Notes: a model not told the origin generated them from the sequence alone. A stretch of DNA of 12,186 nucleotides from Bacteroidota bacterium (GCA_009936825.1 JAACDV010000040.1:1-12186); one strand, 5' to 3'; shown: positions 1 through 6,271, counted from the first letter of the stretch. Made by a program: numbers and translations.

Positions 1-314
1 GCCTCTTCTGCATCCTGATAGCATAAAAGATCATTGCCGCCATACGCTGTCATTTCGCTGATAATGGCTTGGCGCTGGGGTACTACGCGGTCAAGGACGG
101 TTACCGATAGGCTGAACAGCGGCATGCTGGCGGCGTTAATGGTCTCAACCTGGGCGTCCCATTCACTGGCAATGGCATCGGCAAGCCCGCGCACGGGAAC
201 AATCGCCTGCGTGCCGGCCGGGGATCGAACCCCGCGCCCGTCCAGTTCAACAGCAAAGCCGCCATCGGCAACATTAACCTGAACATCTTTATAAAAACGC
301 TTCTTAGCACTCAT
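1..314 (-). CDS. ATP12-family F1-ATPase assembly chaperone, N-terminal part (runs off the window)
   Basis: The first 104 codons of a gene that continues beyond the left edge. The ATG at 314-312 opens a protein beginning MSAKKRFYKDVQVNVADGG, followed by FAVELDGRGVRSPAG, a segment ending AIASEWDAQ, then ASMPLF and, near the window edge, NDLLCYQD. This series matches the N-terminal domain of ATP12 chaperones (KRFY-K-V, the LDG-R-V-TPA block, the A-EW-AQ block, MPL, and the late DLLCY motif). In mitochondria ATP12 binds the F1 alpha subunit before hexamer assembly; the alphaproteobacterial proteins are presumed to act likewise in the cytoplasm. The gene starts 16 nt after the pseudouridine synthase stop with a weak GGTGGA Shine-Dalgarno, so it is probably co-transcribed with it. 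The family call is secure from the motifs; the function in this organism is inferred, and the C-terminal domain cannot be seen. Confidence 0.85.
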   Translation of the reverse strand, partial: MSAKKRFYKDVQVNVADGGFAVELDGRGVRSPAGTQAIVPVRGLADAIASEWDAQVETINAASMPLFSLSVTVLDRVVPQRQAIISEMTAYGGNDLLCYQDAEE

Positions 315-330
315 CTAATTTAGTCCACCA

Positions 331-1386
331 TCAGTCGGGGTCAAACTGCCAGTCTGGGCCGGGCATCGCAAGCCCCAAGGCTGGCAATGTGTCCTTCATC
401 GGGCTGGCGAGCGGTGCCTCGATCCATTTACCGTCAGGAAGGCGCAGCCGCCACGCATGAAGATGCAGGCGGCGCGCAATGATGCCACCCGGATGAGGCC
501 CACCCAGATGACCCCCGTTAGAATTACCCCCGTTTGGATTAGATTTATCGCCGCCATATTTTCCGTCGCCGATAATCGGATGACCAACATGTGCCATATG
601 AACGCGAAGCTGATGGGTGCGTCCGGTGATCGGGCGAAGAGCCATTAATGTATAACGCCGCGCGGCATGGTCAATCCGGCGCACCTCGCTCATCGCGCTG
701 AGGCCCTTATCGGTAACCATCATTAGCTCACCCTCCAGCGCGTCGCCAAATCTGCCTCTTGCCGTTTGTTTCAACAGCGAAGCCTTAATTTGTGCAGCTT
801 CTGGCGGCAATCCGGCGACCAGCGCCAAGTAGGTTTTTTCCATGTCATGCTGCTGGAATGCGCGTGTTAGACGGCGCGCCGCGGCCCGCCCCTTAGCCAG
901 CAACAGCAATCCCGATGTGTCTTTGTCGATTCGATGAACCAGACGCATTCGCTCATCACCTTCGCCAATCGCCTGCAACATCCCGTCAACATGACGCGTT
1001 TGCCCGGATCCCCCCTGAACAGCCAGACCGCTGGGCTTATTGATTGCCACCCAGTCTGGTCCCTCGGCAATCACCATATCGTCAAACTGGCGGCGCGTCG
1101 CCGCATTTACCTTTGGTGTAGGGGCGGGTTTCTGGTCCAGATTGATGGTCTCATCCCGAAGATGGGGCGGCAATCGCAGCATTTGTCCCAGCACCAGCCG
1201 ATCAGCGGGTTTGGCCTTTTTTCCATCCAGTCGGATCAGCCCTGATCGCAGCATTTTTTCCACCGGGCCTTGCGTTAAACCTTGAACTTGCCGCCGAATA
1301 AAGCGATCCAGCCGGGTGCCGTCTTCATCTTCGGGAATTTCAATCAGCCACCAATCCGGGCCGGATGCATCAGCAGGTGCCCTCAT
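331..1386 (-). CDS. rluC: RluA/RluC-family 23S rRNA pseudouridine synthase
   Basis: 351 aa. An N-terminal S4-type RNA-binding domain (about residues 22-75, DGTRLDRFIRR...VEKMLRSGLIRLDG) is followed by a pseudouridine synthase domain. The catalytic loop is HRIDKDTSGLLLLAK (151-165) with the nucleophilic Asp at 154; the family usually has HRLDKDTSG, so Leu-to-Ile is conservative. Further family blocks are INKPSGLAVQGG (115-126), RPITGRTHQLRVHMA (251-265) and HPIIGDGKYGG (269-279). The S4 domain and the layout favour RluC, which modifies positions 955, 2504 and 2580 of 23S rRNA in E. coli; the exact target sites here are not provable. Between GDGKYGG and the conserved LHLHA motif lies an unusual Gly/Asn-rich loop (residues 279-301) built of NPNGG, NSNGG, HLGG and PHPGG units. 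The ATG overlaps the crcB stop as ATGA, which implies translational coupling. Confidence 0.9.
   Translation of the reverse strand: MRAPADASGPDWWLIEIPEDEDGTRLDRFIRRQVQGLTQGPVEKMLRSGLIRLDGKKAKPADRLVLGQMLRLPPHLRDETINLDQKPAPTPKVNAATRRQFDDMVIAEGPDWVAINKPSGLAVQGGSGQTRHVDGMLQAIGEGDERMRLVHRIDKDTSGLLLLAKGRAAARRLTRAFQQHDMEKTYLALVAGLPPEAAQIKASLLKQTARGRFGDALEGELMMVTDKGLSAMSEVRRIDHAARRYTLMALRPITGRTHQLRVHMAHVGHPIIGDGKYGGDKSNPNGGNSNGGHLGGPHPGGIIARRLHLHAWRLRLPDGKWIEAPLASPMKDTLPALGLAMPGPDWQFDPD
511..540 (-). repeat. 15-nt in-frame tandem repeat inside the pseudouridine synthase gene
   Basis: Two adjacent 15-nt units (511-525 and 526-540) match at 13 of 15 positions. On the coding strand they read AATCCAAACGGGGGT and AATTCTAACGGGGGT and encode NPNGG then NSNGG. 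The following codons (HLGG, PHPGG) look like more diverged copies. The unit is a multiple of three, so the frame is kept. It sits in a surface-loop insertion between conserved core motifs. Confidence 0.8.
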
Positions 1387-1811
1387 GTCGATAGCCTTGC
1401 CAGAAGGCTGCCTGCGCTAAAATGTGCCGCCGCAAATGCAGCCAACGACAGGCATACCGATACGCCGATATATAAAATGCTCATCCACAATCCCTGTTTA
1501 TCGATCAAAGTTGCGGCATCAAACGCAAAACTGGAAAAGGTGGTTAGCGCGCCCAGAAATCCCACTGCAATAAACAATCGCCACGCCTCGGGAAGCACCA
1601 GTCCTGACGCCAGCATGCCCGCCAGAATCCCCATCAGCGCGCTGCCCGTAACATTGACCAGCACCGTTGCCAAAGGTCCGGAAACACCAAAAATTCCGGC
1701 GCCAAAACCGCTGACGCCAAGAAAATGTGATACCGCATAGCGCGTCATGGCCCCGCAAGCACCGCCCCCCGCCACCGCCGCCATCATGGTGATATTTAGT
1801 CCGGCACTCAC
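1383..1811 (-). CDS. crcB: CrcB/Fluc fluoride ion channel (fluoride exporter)
   Basis: 142 aa, very hydrophobic, with four predicted membrane helices as expected for the small dual-topology Fluc family, which works as an inner-membrane homodimer releasing fluoride from the cytoplasm. Visible family motifs are GGACGAMTRY (16-25), LVNVTGSALMG with the conserved Asn53 (51-61), and GFLGALTTFSSF (84-95), which holds the central TTFS segment and the Phe residues lining the pore. The start is a GTG at 1811, preceded by GGAGG about 10 nt upstream; the tandem ATG codons at residues 9-10 are alternatives but would cut into the N-terminus. The gene begins 58 nt after the rarA stop and ends by a 4-nt overlap with the pseudouridine synthase gene. 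Those 58 nt do not show the conserved fluoride riboswitch elements, so expression is probably constitutive with the rarA operon. Confidence 0.93.
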   Translation of the reverse strand: MSAGLNITMMAAVAGGGACGAMTRYAVSHFLGVSGFGAGIFGVSGPLATVLVNVTGSALMGILAGMLASGLVLPEAWRLFIAVGFLGALTTFSSFAFDAATLIDKQGLWMSILYIGVSVCLSLAAFAAAHFSAGSLLARLST

Positions 1812-1869
1812 TTTGTACTCGCCTCCAACATCAGCTTTTTTCTAATATCAAGTTCTGCGGCAGGTTTCA

Positions 1870-3213
1870 TCAACCGTCTCGTTGTTTTTCCGCGCGAAGA
1901 CGATCCCAATAGGCCAGACGTTTGGCGATCTCGCGCTCATACCCGCGTTCCATCGGCGCGTAAAAGCGTTGCCGCGGCATTTCATCAGGAAACCCGTTCT
2001 GCCCGGAAAACCCATCCGGATCATCATGGTCATAGGCATAATCAGCGCCATAGCCAATATCTTTCATCAATTTGGTTGGCGCATTCAAAATATGAGCAGG
2101 CGGTATCAAAGACCCCGTCGAAGCAGCCGCCCGTTTTGCCGATTTCAAAGCAACATACGCCGCATTCGATTTCGGCGCAGTTGCCAGATAAATCACCAAG
2201 CTAGCGATTGCCAGATCACCTTCAGGGCTGCCCAGACGTTCATAAGCCTGCCATGCACTAAGAGCGCGGGGCAAAGCTTGGGGTTCGGCAAGGCCAATAT
2301 CCTCCGAGGCAAAGCGCGTCAGACGGCGCAGGATATAGTGCGCATCCTCACCGCCGGCAAACATCCGCGATAGCCAGTAAAGCGCAGCATCAGCATCAGC
2401 CCCCCGCAGCGTTTTATGCAGCGCCGACATCAGATTATAATGCTGATCCCCGGCCCGATCAAAAGCCGGAGCGCGGCCAGCAACAATTCCCGTCAAATCA
2501 TTCACGCCAATCGGCGCTTGATCGGGCACTGCTGCCAGCGAGGTCAGTGACGACGCCATATTCAGCAGATACCGCCCATCACCATCAGCCATCGCCAGCA
2601 GTGCCTGACGCGCCTCAGCCTGTAACGGCAACATCGCCCCAATATGGGCCTCAACGCGGCCCAGCAGCGTCTCCAGCGCCTCTGACGACAATCTTTCCAA
2701 CACCATGACCTGCGCCCGTGATAGCAACGCACCATTCAGGGCAAATGACGGGTTTTCCGTGGTCGCGCCGACAAGCGTAACGGTGCCATCTTCAACGCGC
2801 GGCAACAGGCCATCCTGCTGTGCTTTGTTAAACCGGTGCACCTCATCGACAAACAGCAACGTCCGCTGACCGCTACGCTGACGCTCAGCCGCGCGCAGAA
2901 AAACTTTACGAAGATCAGCCACTCCGTCGAATACAGCAGACACCGGTTCAAACACCATCCCCGCTGCATCCGCCAACAACCGTGCAATAGTGGTTTTGCC
3001 AGTACCCGGCGGCCCCCAGAAAATAATCGAGGCGAGGTCTCCTGCATCCAGCATTCGCGCCAGACGCCCGCCCTCGCCGATCAGCGCATCCTGCCCGACC
3101 ACATCATCCAGCACCTTAGGCCGCAGTAATTCAGCAAGCGGAACAGTGCCTGGCGGCAAGGGGGTGAGGTCAAGTTCTCTCATGGCTTTATCTTTGCCCA
3201 AGCTATCCAACAT
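1870..3213 (-). CDS. rarA: RarA/MgsA replication-associated recombination AAA+ ATPase
   Basis: 447 aa from the longest start. RarA (MgsA, homologue of eukaryotic WRNIP1) is a clamp-loader-like AAA+ ATPase that acts at stalled replication forks and single-strand gaps. Seen here: LAELLRPKVLDDVVGQ (27-41), Walker A GPPGTGKTT (67-75), Walker B LLFVDEVHRFNK (119-130), the sensor-1 block GATTENPSF (149-157), and an arginine finger in LLSRAQ (R166). The C-terminal half has the SPEGDLAIA, YLATAPKSNAAY and PPAHILNAPTKLMK blocks and the YAYDHDDPDGFSGQ and RQRFYAPMERGYE motifs typical of the tetramerisation and C-terminal domain. Two starts are possible: the ATG at 3213, or the ATG at 3183 (MRELDLTPLPP), nearer the usual family N-terminus. 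Neither has a convincing Shine-Dalgarno. It lies 43-73 nt after the DUF1272 gene. A second in-frame TGA directly follows its stop. Confidence 0.95.
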   Translation of the reverse strand: MLDSLGKDKAMRELDLTPLPPGTVPLAELLRPKVLDDVVGQDALIGEGGRLARMLDAGDLASIIFWGPPGTGKTTIARLLADAAGMVFEPVSAVFDGVADLRKVFLRAAERQRSGQRTLLFVDEVHRFNKAQQDGLLPRVEDGTVTLVGATTENPSFALNGALLSRAQVMVLERLSSEALETLLGRVEAHIGAMLPLQAEARQALLAMADGDGRYLLNMASSLTSLAAVPDQAPIGVNDLTGIVAGRAPAFDRAGDQHYNLMSALHKTLRGADADAALYWLSRMFAGGEDAHYILRRLTRFASEDIGLAEPQALPRALSAWQAYERLGSPEGDLAIASLVIYLATAPKSNAAYVALKSAKRAAASTGSLIPPAHILNAPTKLMKDIGYGADYAYDHDDPDGFSGQNGFPDEMPRQRFYAPMERGYEREIAKRLAYWDRLRAEKQRDG

Positions 3214-3256
3214 CGCAAAGAAAATAAGATTTTTGGGGTGCCTATCCTAGCCGCCC

Positions 3257-3550
3257 CTATTTTGCTTTAACGCTGGCACTAAATTGTGACATCTCACTTT
3301 GTGTATATTTACTATGAACGCGTTTCACAGATGCGGGTTGATGGGCAAGACTGATACCGCTGCGGTGCGGCACGTTCGGACGTATCGGCCTTAACGCAAA
3401 CCCACCGCCGCAGTTTGGGCAGATATTTGCCAGAATATCTTCGACACAGTCCCGGCAAAATGTGCATTCATATGAGCAGATCATCGCATCGGGCGCACCC
3501 GGTGCCAGATCCTTATCACAGCATTCACAGTTTGGTCTGATCTCAAGCAT
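3257..3550 (-). CDS. DUF1272-type small cysteine-rich putative zinc-binding protein
   Basis: 97 aa. The N-terminal 57 residues carry nine cysteines (8, 10, 11, 25, 29, 32, 35, 44, 47) in the arrangement C-x-CC, CSYECTFCRDC and CPNCGGG, framed by MLEIRPN and LRPIRPN. This matches the DUF1272 family, small proteins of unknown function whose cysteine pairs suggest one or two structural zinc sites, RING-like in layout. Residues 58-97 form a polar, low-complexity tail without cysteines, longer than I expect for the family core. The ATG at 3550 has GGGGCGAG upstream as a weak Shine-Dalgarno. It lies just downstream of the rplQ terminator, so it probably opens a new transcription unit that may include rarA, crcB and the genes beyond. 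The function is unknown; the family call is made from pattern memory. Confidence 0.8.
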   Translation of the reverse strand: MLEIRPNCECCDKDLAPGAPDAMICSYECTFCRDCVEDILANICPNCGGGFALRPIRPNVPHRSGISLAHQPASVKRVHSKYTQSEMSQFSASVKAK

Positions 3551-3581
3551 GTTAGTCTCGCCCCTTTTATGATCCAGATAG

Positions 3582-3610
3582 TCTATATCACATTATGGGG
3601 TAGCGTTCTA
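3582..3610 (-). promoter_or_regulatory. Weak candidate promoter for the DUF1272-rarA unit
   Basis: Between the rplQ terminator and the DUF1272 gene, the minus strand reads TAGAAC, 17 nt, TATAGA. These match the sigma70 consensus hexamers at only 3 and 4 of 6 positions. A promoter is expected after the terminator, but this particular placement is weak; CATAAT slightly upstream is another possible -10. Confidence 0.25.
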
Positions 3611-3649
3611 TTTAGCAGGCAGCCAAGTCGCAGAATTACCCAGCGCCAT

Positions 3650-3678
3650 GAAAAAAGGGCCACCCAGACGGCGGCCCT
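3650..3678 (-). terminator. Intrinsic terminator ending the rplQ (spc-alpha) transcript
   Basis: On the minus strand, positions 3678-3656 form a 9-bp stem AGGGCCGCC / GGTGGCCCT (one G-T wobble) with a 5-nt loop GTCTG, immediately followed by a run of six T. It lies 45 nt beyond the rplQ stop. It is the only strong rho-independent terminator I see in the window and marks the end of the ribosomal protein block. The plus strand also has a short T run, so it could act both ways, but no plus-strand gene is present. Confidence 0.88.
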
Positions 3679-3692
3679 GTTTTAGCTTGGAA

Positions 3693-3728
3693 TTTTATCC
3701 GGGTTCACGCCTTAATCGGGGATCACGC
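3693..3728 (-). repeat. Diverged 18-nt tandem repeat spanning the rplQ stop codon
   Basis: Coding-strand copies GCGTGATCCCCGATTAAG (3728-3711) and GCGTGAACCCGGATAAAA (3710-3693) are adjacent and match at 14 of 18 positions. The first contains the rplQ Ala codon GCG and the TGA stop. The second repeats GCG TGA exactly 18 nt later, in the same frame. Confidence 0.6.
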
Positions 3729-4154
3729 TGCGGTTTCTGCCACCGCTGTTTCCTCATCAACCTGCACCGGACCTGAATCCTGACCGCGTGCATCTTCATC
3801 CCGGTCAACAAATTCAATAACCGCCATCGGGGCTGAATCGCCATAACGGAACCCAGCCTTCATCACCCGTGTATAGCCGCCTTTACGTTCCTGATAGCGC
3901 GGCCCAAGAACATCGAACAATTTTTTCGTCATCGCATCATCACGAAGACGCGCATGCGCCTGACGGCGCGCATGCAGATCGCCGCGCTTGCCAAGTGTGA
4001 TCAAACGCTCAACAACCGGGCGAAGTTCCTTTGCTTTCGGCAAAGTCGTGACGATCTGTTCATGCTTGATCAGCGCCTGAGCCATATTCCGGAACAACAT
4101 CTGACGATGCTGTGACGTCCGGTTAAGCTTCCGTCCACCTAAACGATGACGCAT
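3723..4154 (-). CDS. rplQ: 50S ribosomal protein L17
   Basis: 143 aa from the chosen start. L17 binds 23S rRNA near the polypeptide exit tunnel. The N-terminal signature [20 protein letters not shown], then FRNMAQALI and the block [18 protein letters not shown] identify it; the GGYTRV block and [18 protein letters not shown] complete the core. An acidic, Ala-rich tail ([11 protein letters not shown]) extends beyond the minimal bacterial form, as is common in alphaproteobacteria. An ATG two codons upstream (4160) is in frame, but the AGGGAG Shine-Dalgarno leaves only 1 nt before it and 7 nt before the ATG at 4154, which also gives the canonical MRHR start. It follows rpoA after a 116-122-nt gap that contains a tandem repeat and a GC-rich hairpin, and it is the last gene of the alpha operon. 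Confidence 0.97.
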   Translation of the reverse strand: MRHRLGGRKLNRTSQHRQMLFRNMAQALIKHEQIVTTLPKAKELRPVVERLITLGKRGDLHARRQAHARLRDDAMTKKLFDVLGPRYQERKGGYTRVMKAGFRYGDSAPMAVIEFVDRDEDARGQDSGPVQVDEETAVAETAA

Positions 4155-4161
4155 TTTCATT

Positions 4162-4167
4162 CTCCCT
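4162..4167 (-). promoter_or_regulatory. Shine-Dalgarno that decides the rplQ start
   Basis: AGGGAG on the minus strand lies 7 nt upstream of the ATG at 4154 but only 1 nt upstream of the ATG at 4160. Normal spacing selects the inner ATG, giving the family-typical MRHR N-terminus. Confidence 0.7.
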
Positions 4168-4172
4168 TGGAC

Positions 4173-4193
4173 GGGCGGGGCTATCCCCTGCCC
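4173..4193 (-). promoter_or_regulatory. GC-rich hairpin just upstream of the rplQ ribosome binding site
   Basis: The minus strand folds as GGGC-(A)-GGGG, loop ATAG, CCCC-GCCC: 8 G-C pairs with one bulged A. It ends 5 nt before the rplQ Shine-Dalgarno and lacks a following T run, so it is not a terminator. A role in translation or mRNA processing is inferred only from position. Confidence 0.55.
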
Positions 4194-4229
4194 ATTTCTT
4201 CAAAAACCAACTCGGGTTCTAATATTTTT

Positions 4230-4261
4230 GGCCAGACCAGTTAGGCCAGACCAGTTAGGCC
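4230..4261 (-). repeat. 14-nt perfect tandem repeat after the rpoA stop
   Basis: On the plus strand GGCCAGACCAGTTA occurs twice without mismatch (4230-4243, 4244-4257) followed by a partial GGCC (4258-4261). On the transcript each copy contains UAA. The array begins 15 nt beyond the rpoA stop. The flanks TTTGGCC and GGCCAAA could pair around the whole repeat. Confidence 0.9.
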
Positions 4262-4276
4262 AAAGCGTTAGTTTGC

Positions 4277-5293
4277 TTAGAACGGCTCATCCAGACGACG
4301 GGCCAGATCTTCAACATTTTCCGGCGGCCAGGTTGGAATATCCATACCAAGCTCAAGATTCATTCCCTTCAGCACTTCCTTAATTTCGTTCAGAGATTTA
4401 CGTCCGAAATTCGGGGTGCGAAGCATTTCATATTCAGATTTTAGAACCAGATCGCCAATATAGACAATGTTGTCGTTCTTCAGGCAGTTTGCCGAACGAA
4501 CCGACAGTTCCAGCTCATCAACCTTGCGCAGAAGATTACGGCTAAATGGCAGATCTTCACTGTCATCTTCGCTGGGCTGCTCTTTTGGCTCTTCAAAGTT
4601 GATAAAGGTCTGCAATTGTTCCTGCAAAATCCGCGCAGCATAGGCTACCGCATCTTCCGGGGTTACAGATCCATCAGTCTCGATGGTCAGCAGCAGCTTG
4701 TCATAGTCGGTGATTTGACCGACACGCGCATTCTCAACCTTATAGGCAACCTGACGAACAGGGCTGTAGATCGAGTCGATCGGAATAAGACCGATTGGCG
4801 AGTCTTCGACGCGCATGCTGCCGGCAGGCACATAGCCCTTGCCAGACGTTACCGTCAATTCCATCGAAACGGATGCACCCTTATCAAGCTGGCACAGCAC
4901 ATGTCCGGGGTTCATGATTTCAACGCCGGCGGTCTCTGAAATCATTCCGGCGGTTACGGTCGCAGGGCCATCAGCTTGTTGACGCAGGCGCTTTGACTGA
5001 TCATCATCAAGACGAACAGCGATGCCTTTAAGGTTCAAAACCAGATCTGTCACATCTTCACGGACACCGGGGATTGATGAAAATTCGTGAACAACACCCT
5101 GAATCTGGACAGCAGAGATCGCCGCACCCTGAAGTGAAGACAACAGCACACGACGCAGCGCGTTACCGATGGTTACGCCAAAACCGCGCTCAAACGGTCC
5201 AACCTCGATAACCGCTTGGCTAGGGTTGTACTCGGAAACCTTAACTTCGAGTTCATCCGGCTTTTTCAAGTCGAGCCAGTTCTTTTCGATCAT
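4277..5293 (-). CDS. rpoA: DNA-directed RNA polymerase subunit alpha
   Basis: 338 aa, full length. The alpha subunit dimer nucleates RNA polymerase assembly and its C-terminal domain contacts UP elements and activators. The N-terminal domain shows the family blocks [17 protein letters not shown] (about 38-54, the core of the dimer interface), [20 protein letters not shown] and [22 protein letters not shown]. An acidic linker ([17 protein letters not shown]) leads to the C-terminal domain: [20 protein letters not shown] carries the Arg equivalent to DNA-contacting R265 of E. coli, followed by [15 protein letters not shown] and [13 protein letters not shown]. The ATG at 5293 has AAAGGA upstream at good spacing. 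It lies 126 nt after rpsK and 116 nt before the first possible rplQ ATG, looser than the ribosomal genes around it. A second in-frame TAA follows the stop by 9 nt. Confidence 0.99.
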   Translation of the reverse strand: MIEKNWLDLKKPDELEVKVSEYNPSQAVIEVGPFERGFGVTIGNALRRVLLSSLQGAAISAVQIQGVVHEFSSIPGVREDVTDLVLNLKGIAVRLDDDQSKRLRQQADGPATVTAGMISETAGVEIMNPGHVLCQLDKGASVSMELTVTSGKGYVPAGSMRVEDSPIGLIPIDSIYSPVRQVAYKVENARVGQITDYDKLLLTIETDGSVTPEDAVAYAARILQEQLQTFINFEEPKEQPSEDDSEDLPFSRNLLRKVDELELSVRSANCLKNDNIVYIGDLVLKSEYEMLRTPNFGRKSLNEIKEVLKGMNLELGMDIPTWPPENVEDLARRLDEPF

Positions 5294-5329
5294 GTTGGTG
5301 TTCCTTTAATTGAACAATATTCAGTCTGT

Positions 5330-5351
5330 AAAAAGGCGGCCCAACCGGGCC
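5330..5351 (-). terminator. Weak terminator-like hairpin between rpsK and rpoA
   Basis: The minus strand reads GGCCC, loop GGTT, GGGCC, then GCC and five T. The 5-bp all-GC stem and tetraloop resemble an intrinsic terminator, but the 3-nt offset before the T run and the short stem make it weak. If active it would only lower transcription into rpoA and rplQ. Confidence 0.3.
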
Positions 5352-5400
5352 AACCATCTTGGCGCAGCCCGTTTAAAGCTTTGCCTAACCGCAAAAGGCA

Positions 5401-5429
5401 GCGATCACACCCCGGGCGATCACACCCGG
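5401..5429 (-). repeat. 14/15-nt tandem duplication spanning the rpsK stop codon
   Basis: Coding-strand copies CCGGGTGTGATCGC (5429-5416) and CCGGGGTGTGATCGC (5415-5401) are adjacent and differ by one inserted G. The first contains the final Val codon and the TGA stop of rpsK. The second repeats GTG TGA 15 nt later in the same frame. Confidence 0.9.
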
Positions 5430-5815
5430 CGACGCTTGCGCGGCCGGCAACCATTATGCGGGATCGGAGTTACATCACGGATTGATGTGACGTTAAAACC
5501 CACGGCTTGCAGCGCGCGAAGAGCAGACTCACGCCCCGAACCCGGACCACGCACCTGAACGTCAATCGATTTTACGCCGTGTTCAGCAGCTTTCTTGCCA
5601 GCATCTTCAGCGGCCATCTGAGCTGCAAACGGGGTCGATTTACGCGACCCCTTGAACCCCATTCCGCCAGCAGATGCCCAGGCGATAGTGTTGCCCTGAA
5701 CGTCGGTGATGGTGATCATAGTATTGTTGAAGGTCGAATTTACATGCGCTACGCCGCTTGTGATGTTCTTCCGCTCGCGACGGCGAACCCGGCCTTGAGC
5801 TGGTTGTTTTGCCAT
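5420..5815 (-). CDS. rpsK: 30S ribosomal protein S11
   Basis: 131 aa, normal length. S11 sits on the 30S platform, contacts the 690 loop of 16S rRNA near the E site, and pairs with S18 and S21. Diagnostic blocks are [52 protein letters not shown] and the near-invariant C-terminus [21 protein letters not shown]. The ATG at 5815 is preceded by AGAGGAG at 7 nt. It lies 25 nt after rpsM, within the alpha operon. Its last codons and stop are tandemly duplicated, leaving a second in-frame TGA 15 nt downstream. Confidence 0.99.
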   Translation of the reverse strand: MAKQPAQGRVRRRERKNITSGVAHVNSTFNNTMITITDVQGNTIAWASAGGMGFKGSRKSTPFAAQMAAEDAGKKAAEHGVKSIDVQVRGPGSGRESALRALQAVGFNVTSIRDVTPIPHNGCRPRKRRRV

Positions 5816-5840
5816 TGGCTTTCTCCTCTAGACCCGGGGG

Positions 5841-6209
5841 TTATTTCTTTTTACCGGCAATTGCTTTAGCCGGACCTTTGCGCGTGCGGGCATTTGTATG
5901 TGTCCGCTGGCCGCGAACCGGCAGGTTGCGACGATGACGCAGGCCGCGAAGGCAACCAAGGTCAAGATAACGCTTGATATCCATTGATGTCTTGCGCCGC
6001 AGATCACCTTCAACCAGAAAATCTGAATCGATGATTTCGCGAAGCTTGGTCAGCTCATCCTCCGACAGATCGGCTACCCGCCGTTCATCAGGAACACCAG
6101 CTTTTGCACAGATACTCTTGGCGCTGGTGGTCCCAATGCCATGGATATAAGTCAGTGCGATTTCCACCCGTTTTTTGGTGGGAATGTTTACACCCGAAAT
6201 TCGTGCCAC
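5841..6209 (-). CDS. rpsM: 30S ribosomal protein S13
   Basis: 122 aa. S13 lies in the 30S head, contacts the P-site tRNA through its C-terminal tail and forms intersubunit bridges with L5. Recognised by [73 protein letters not shown] and the basic AIAGKKK tail. The start codon is GTG at 6209-6207, supported by AGGAG 7 nt upstream and by the conserved MARI N-terminus. It is the first gene after the internal promoter at 6304-6331, so it heads an alpha-operon transcript of rpsM-rpsK-rpoA-rplQ that lacks rpsD (S4). Confidence 0.99.
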   Translation of the reverse strand: MARISGVNIPTKKRVEIALTYIHGIGTTSAKSICAKAGVPDERRVADLSEDELTKLREIIDSDFLVEGDLRRKTSMDIKRYLDLGCLRGLRHRRNLPVRGQRTHTNARTRKGPAKAIAGKKK

Positions 6210-6216
6210 TGTCTGG

Positions 6217-6221
6217 CTCCT
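6217..6221 (-). promoter_or_regulatory. Shine-Dalgarno for the rpsM GTG start
   Basis: AGGAG within AAGAGGAG on the minus strand lies 7 nt upstream of the GTG at 6209, supporting the non-ATG start of rpsM. Confidence 0.75.
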
Positions 6222-6242
6222 CTTACAAATGACGACTGTGTA

Positions 6243-6271
6243 GGTCTACCGCTCGTTTTAAGGAACGGACC
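6243..6271 (-). promoter_or_regulatory. Possible stem-loop in the rpsM leader
   Basis: In the predicted 5' leader of the alpha operon the minus strand can pair GGT-CCGTTC with GAGCGG-(TAG)-ACC around an 8-nt loop CTTAAAAC: 9 pairs with one G-U and a 3-nt bulge. It lies 33 nt upstream of the start codon. I cannot match it to a named ribosomal leader. S4, which represses the E. coli alpha operon, is not encoded in this operon. Confidence 0.35.

Noticed and set aside
101..310. 69-codon minus-strand open frame at the left end
   Set aside because: It is a shadow in another frame of the ATP12-family gene (314-1), whose translation matches a known family; the 69-codon protein resembles nothing.
1282..1740. 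152-codon plus-strand open frame opposite crcB
   Set aside because: It is antisense to the crcB and rluC genes; the minus-strand products carry clear family motifs and this one does not.
1812..1869. Possible fluoride riboswitch before crcB
   Set aside because: The 58-nt gap has GGAGGCG and CTGATG-like fragments but not the conserved GG-GATGG / pseudoknot arrangement, and it is too short once the ribosome binding site is counted.
3235..3256. Hairpin after the DUF1272 gene as a terminator
   Set aside because: On the minus strand the GGGGCG/CACCCC stem has a mismatch and is followed by A residues, not T, so it would not end that transcript. The T run lies on the plus strand, where no gene is present.
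6243..6271. S4-type alpha-operon pseudoknot in the rpsM leader
   Set aside because: I could only draw one simple stem-loop, with no nested pseudoknot over the start codon, and rpsD is not in the operon. It is kept only as a generic possible structure.
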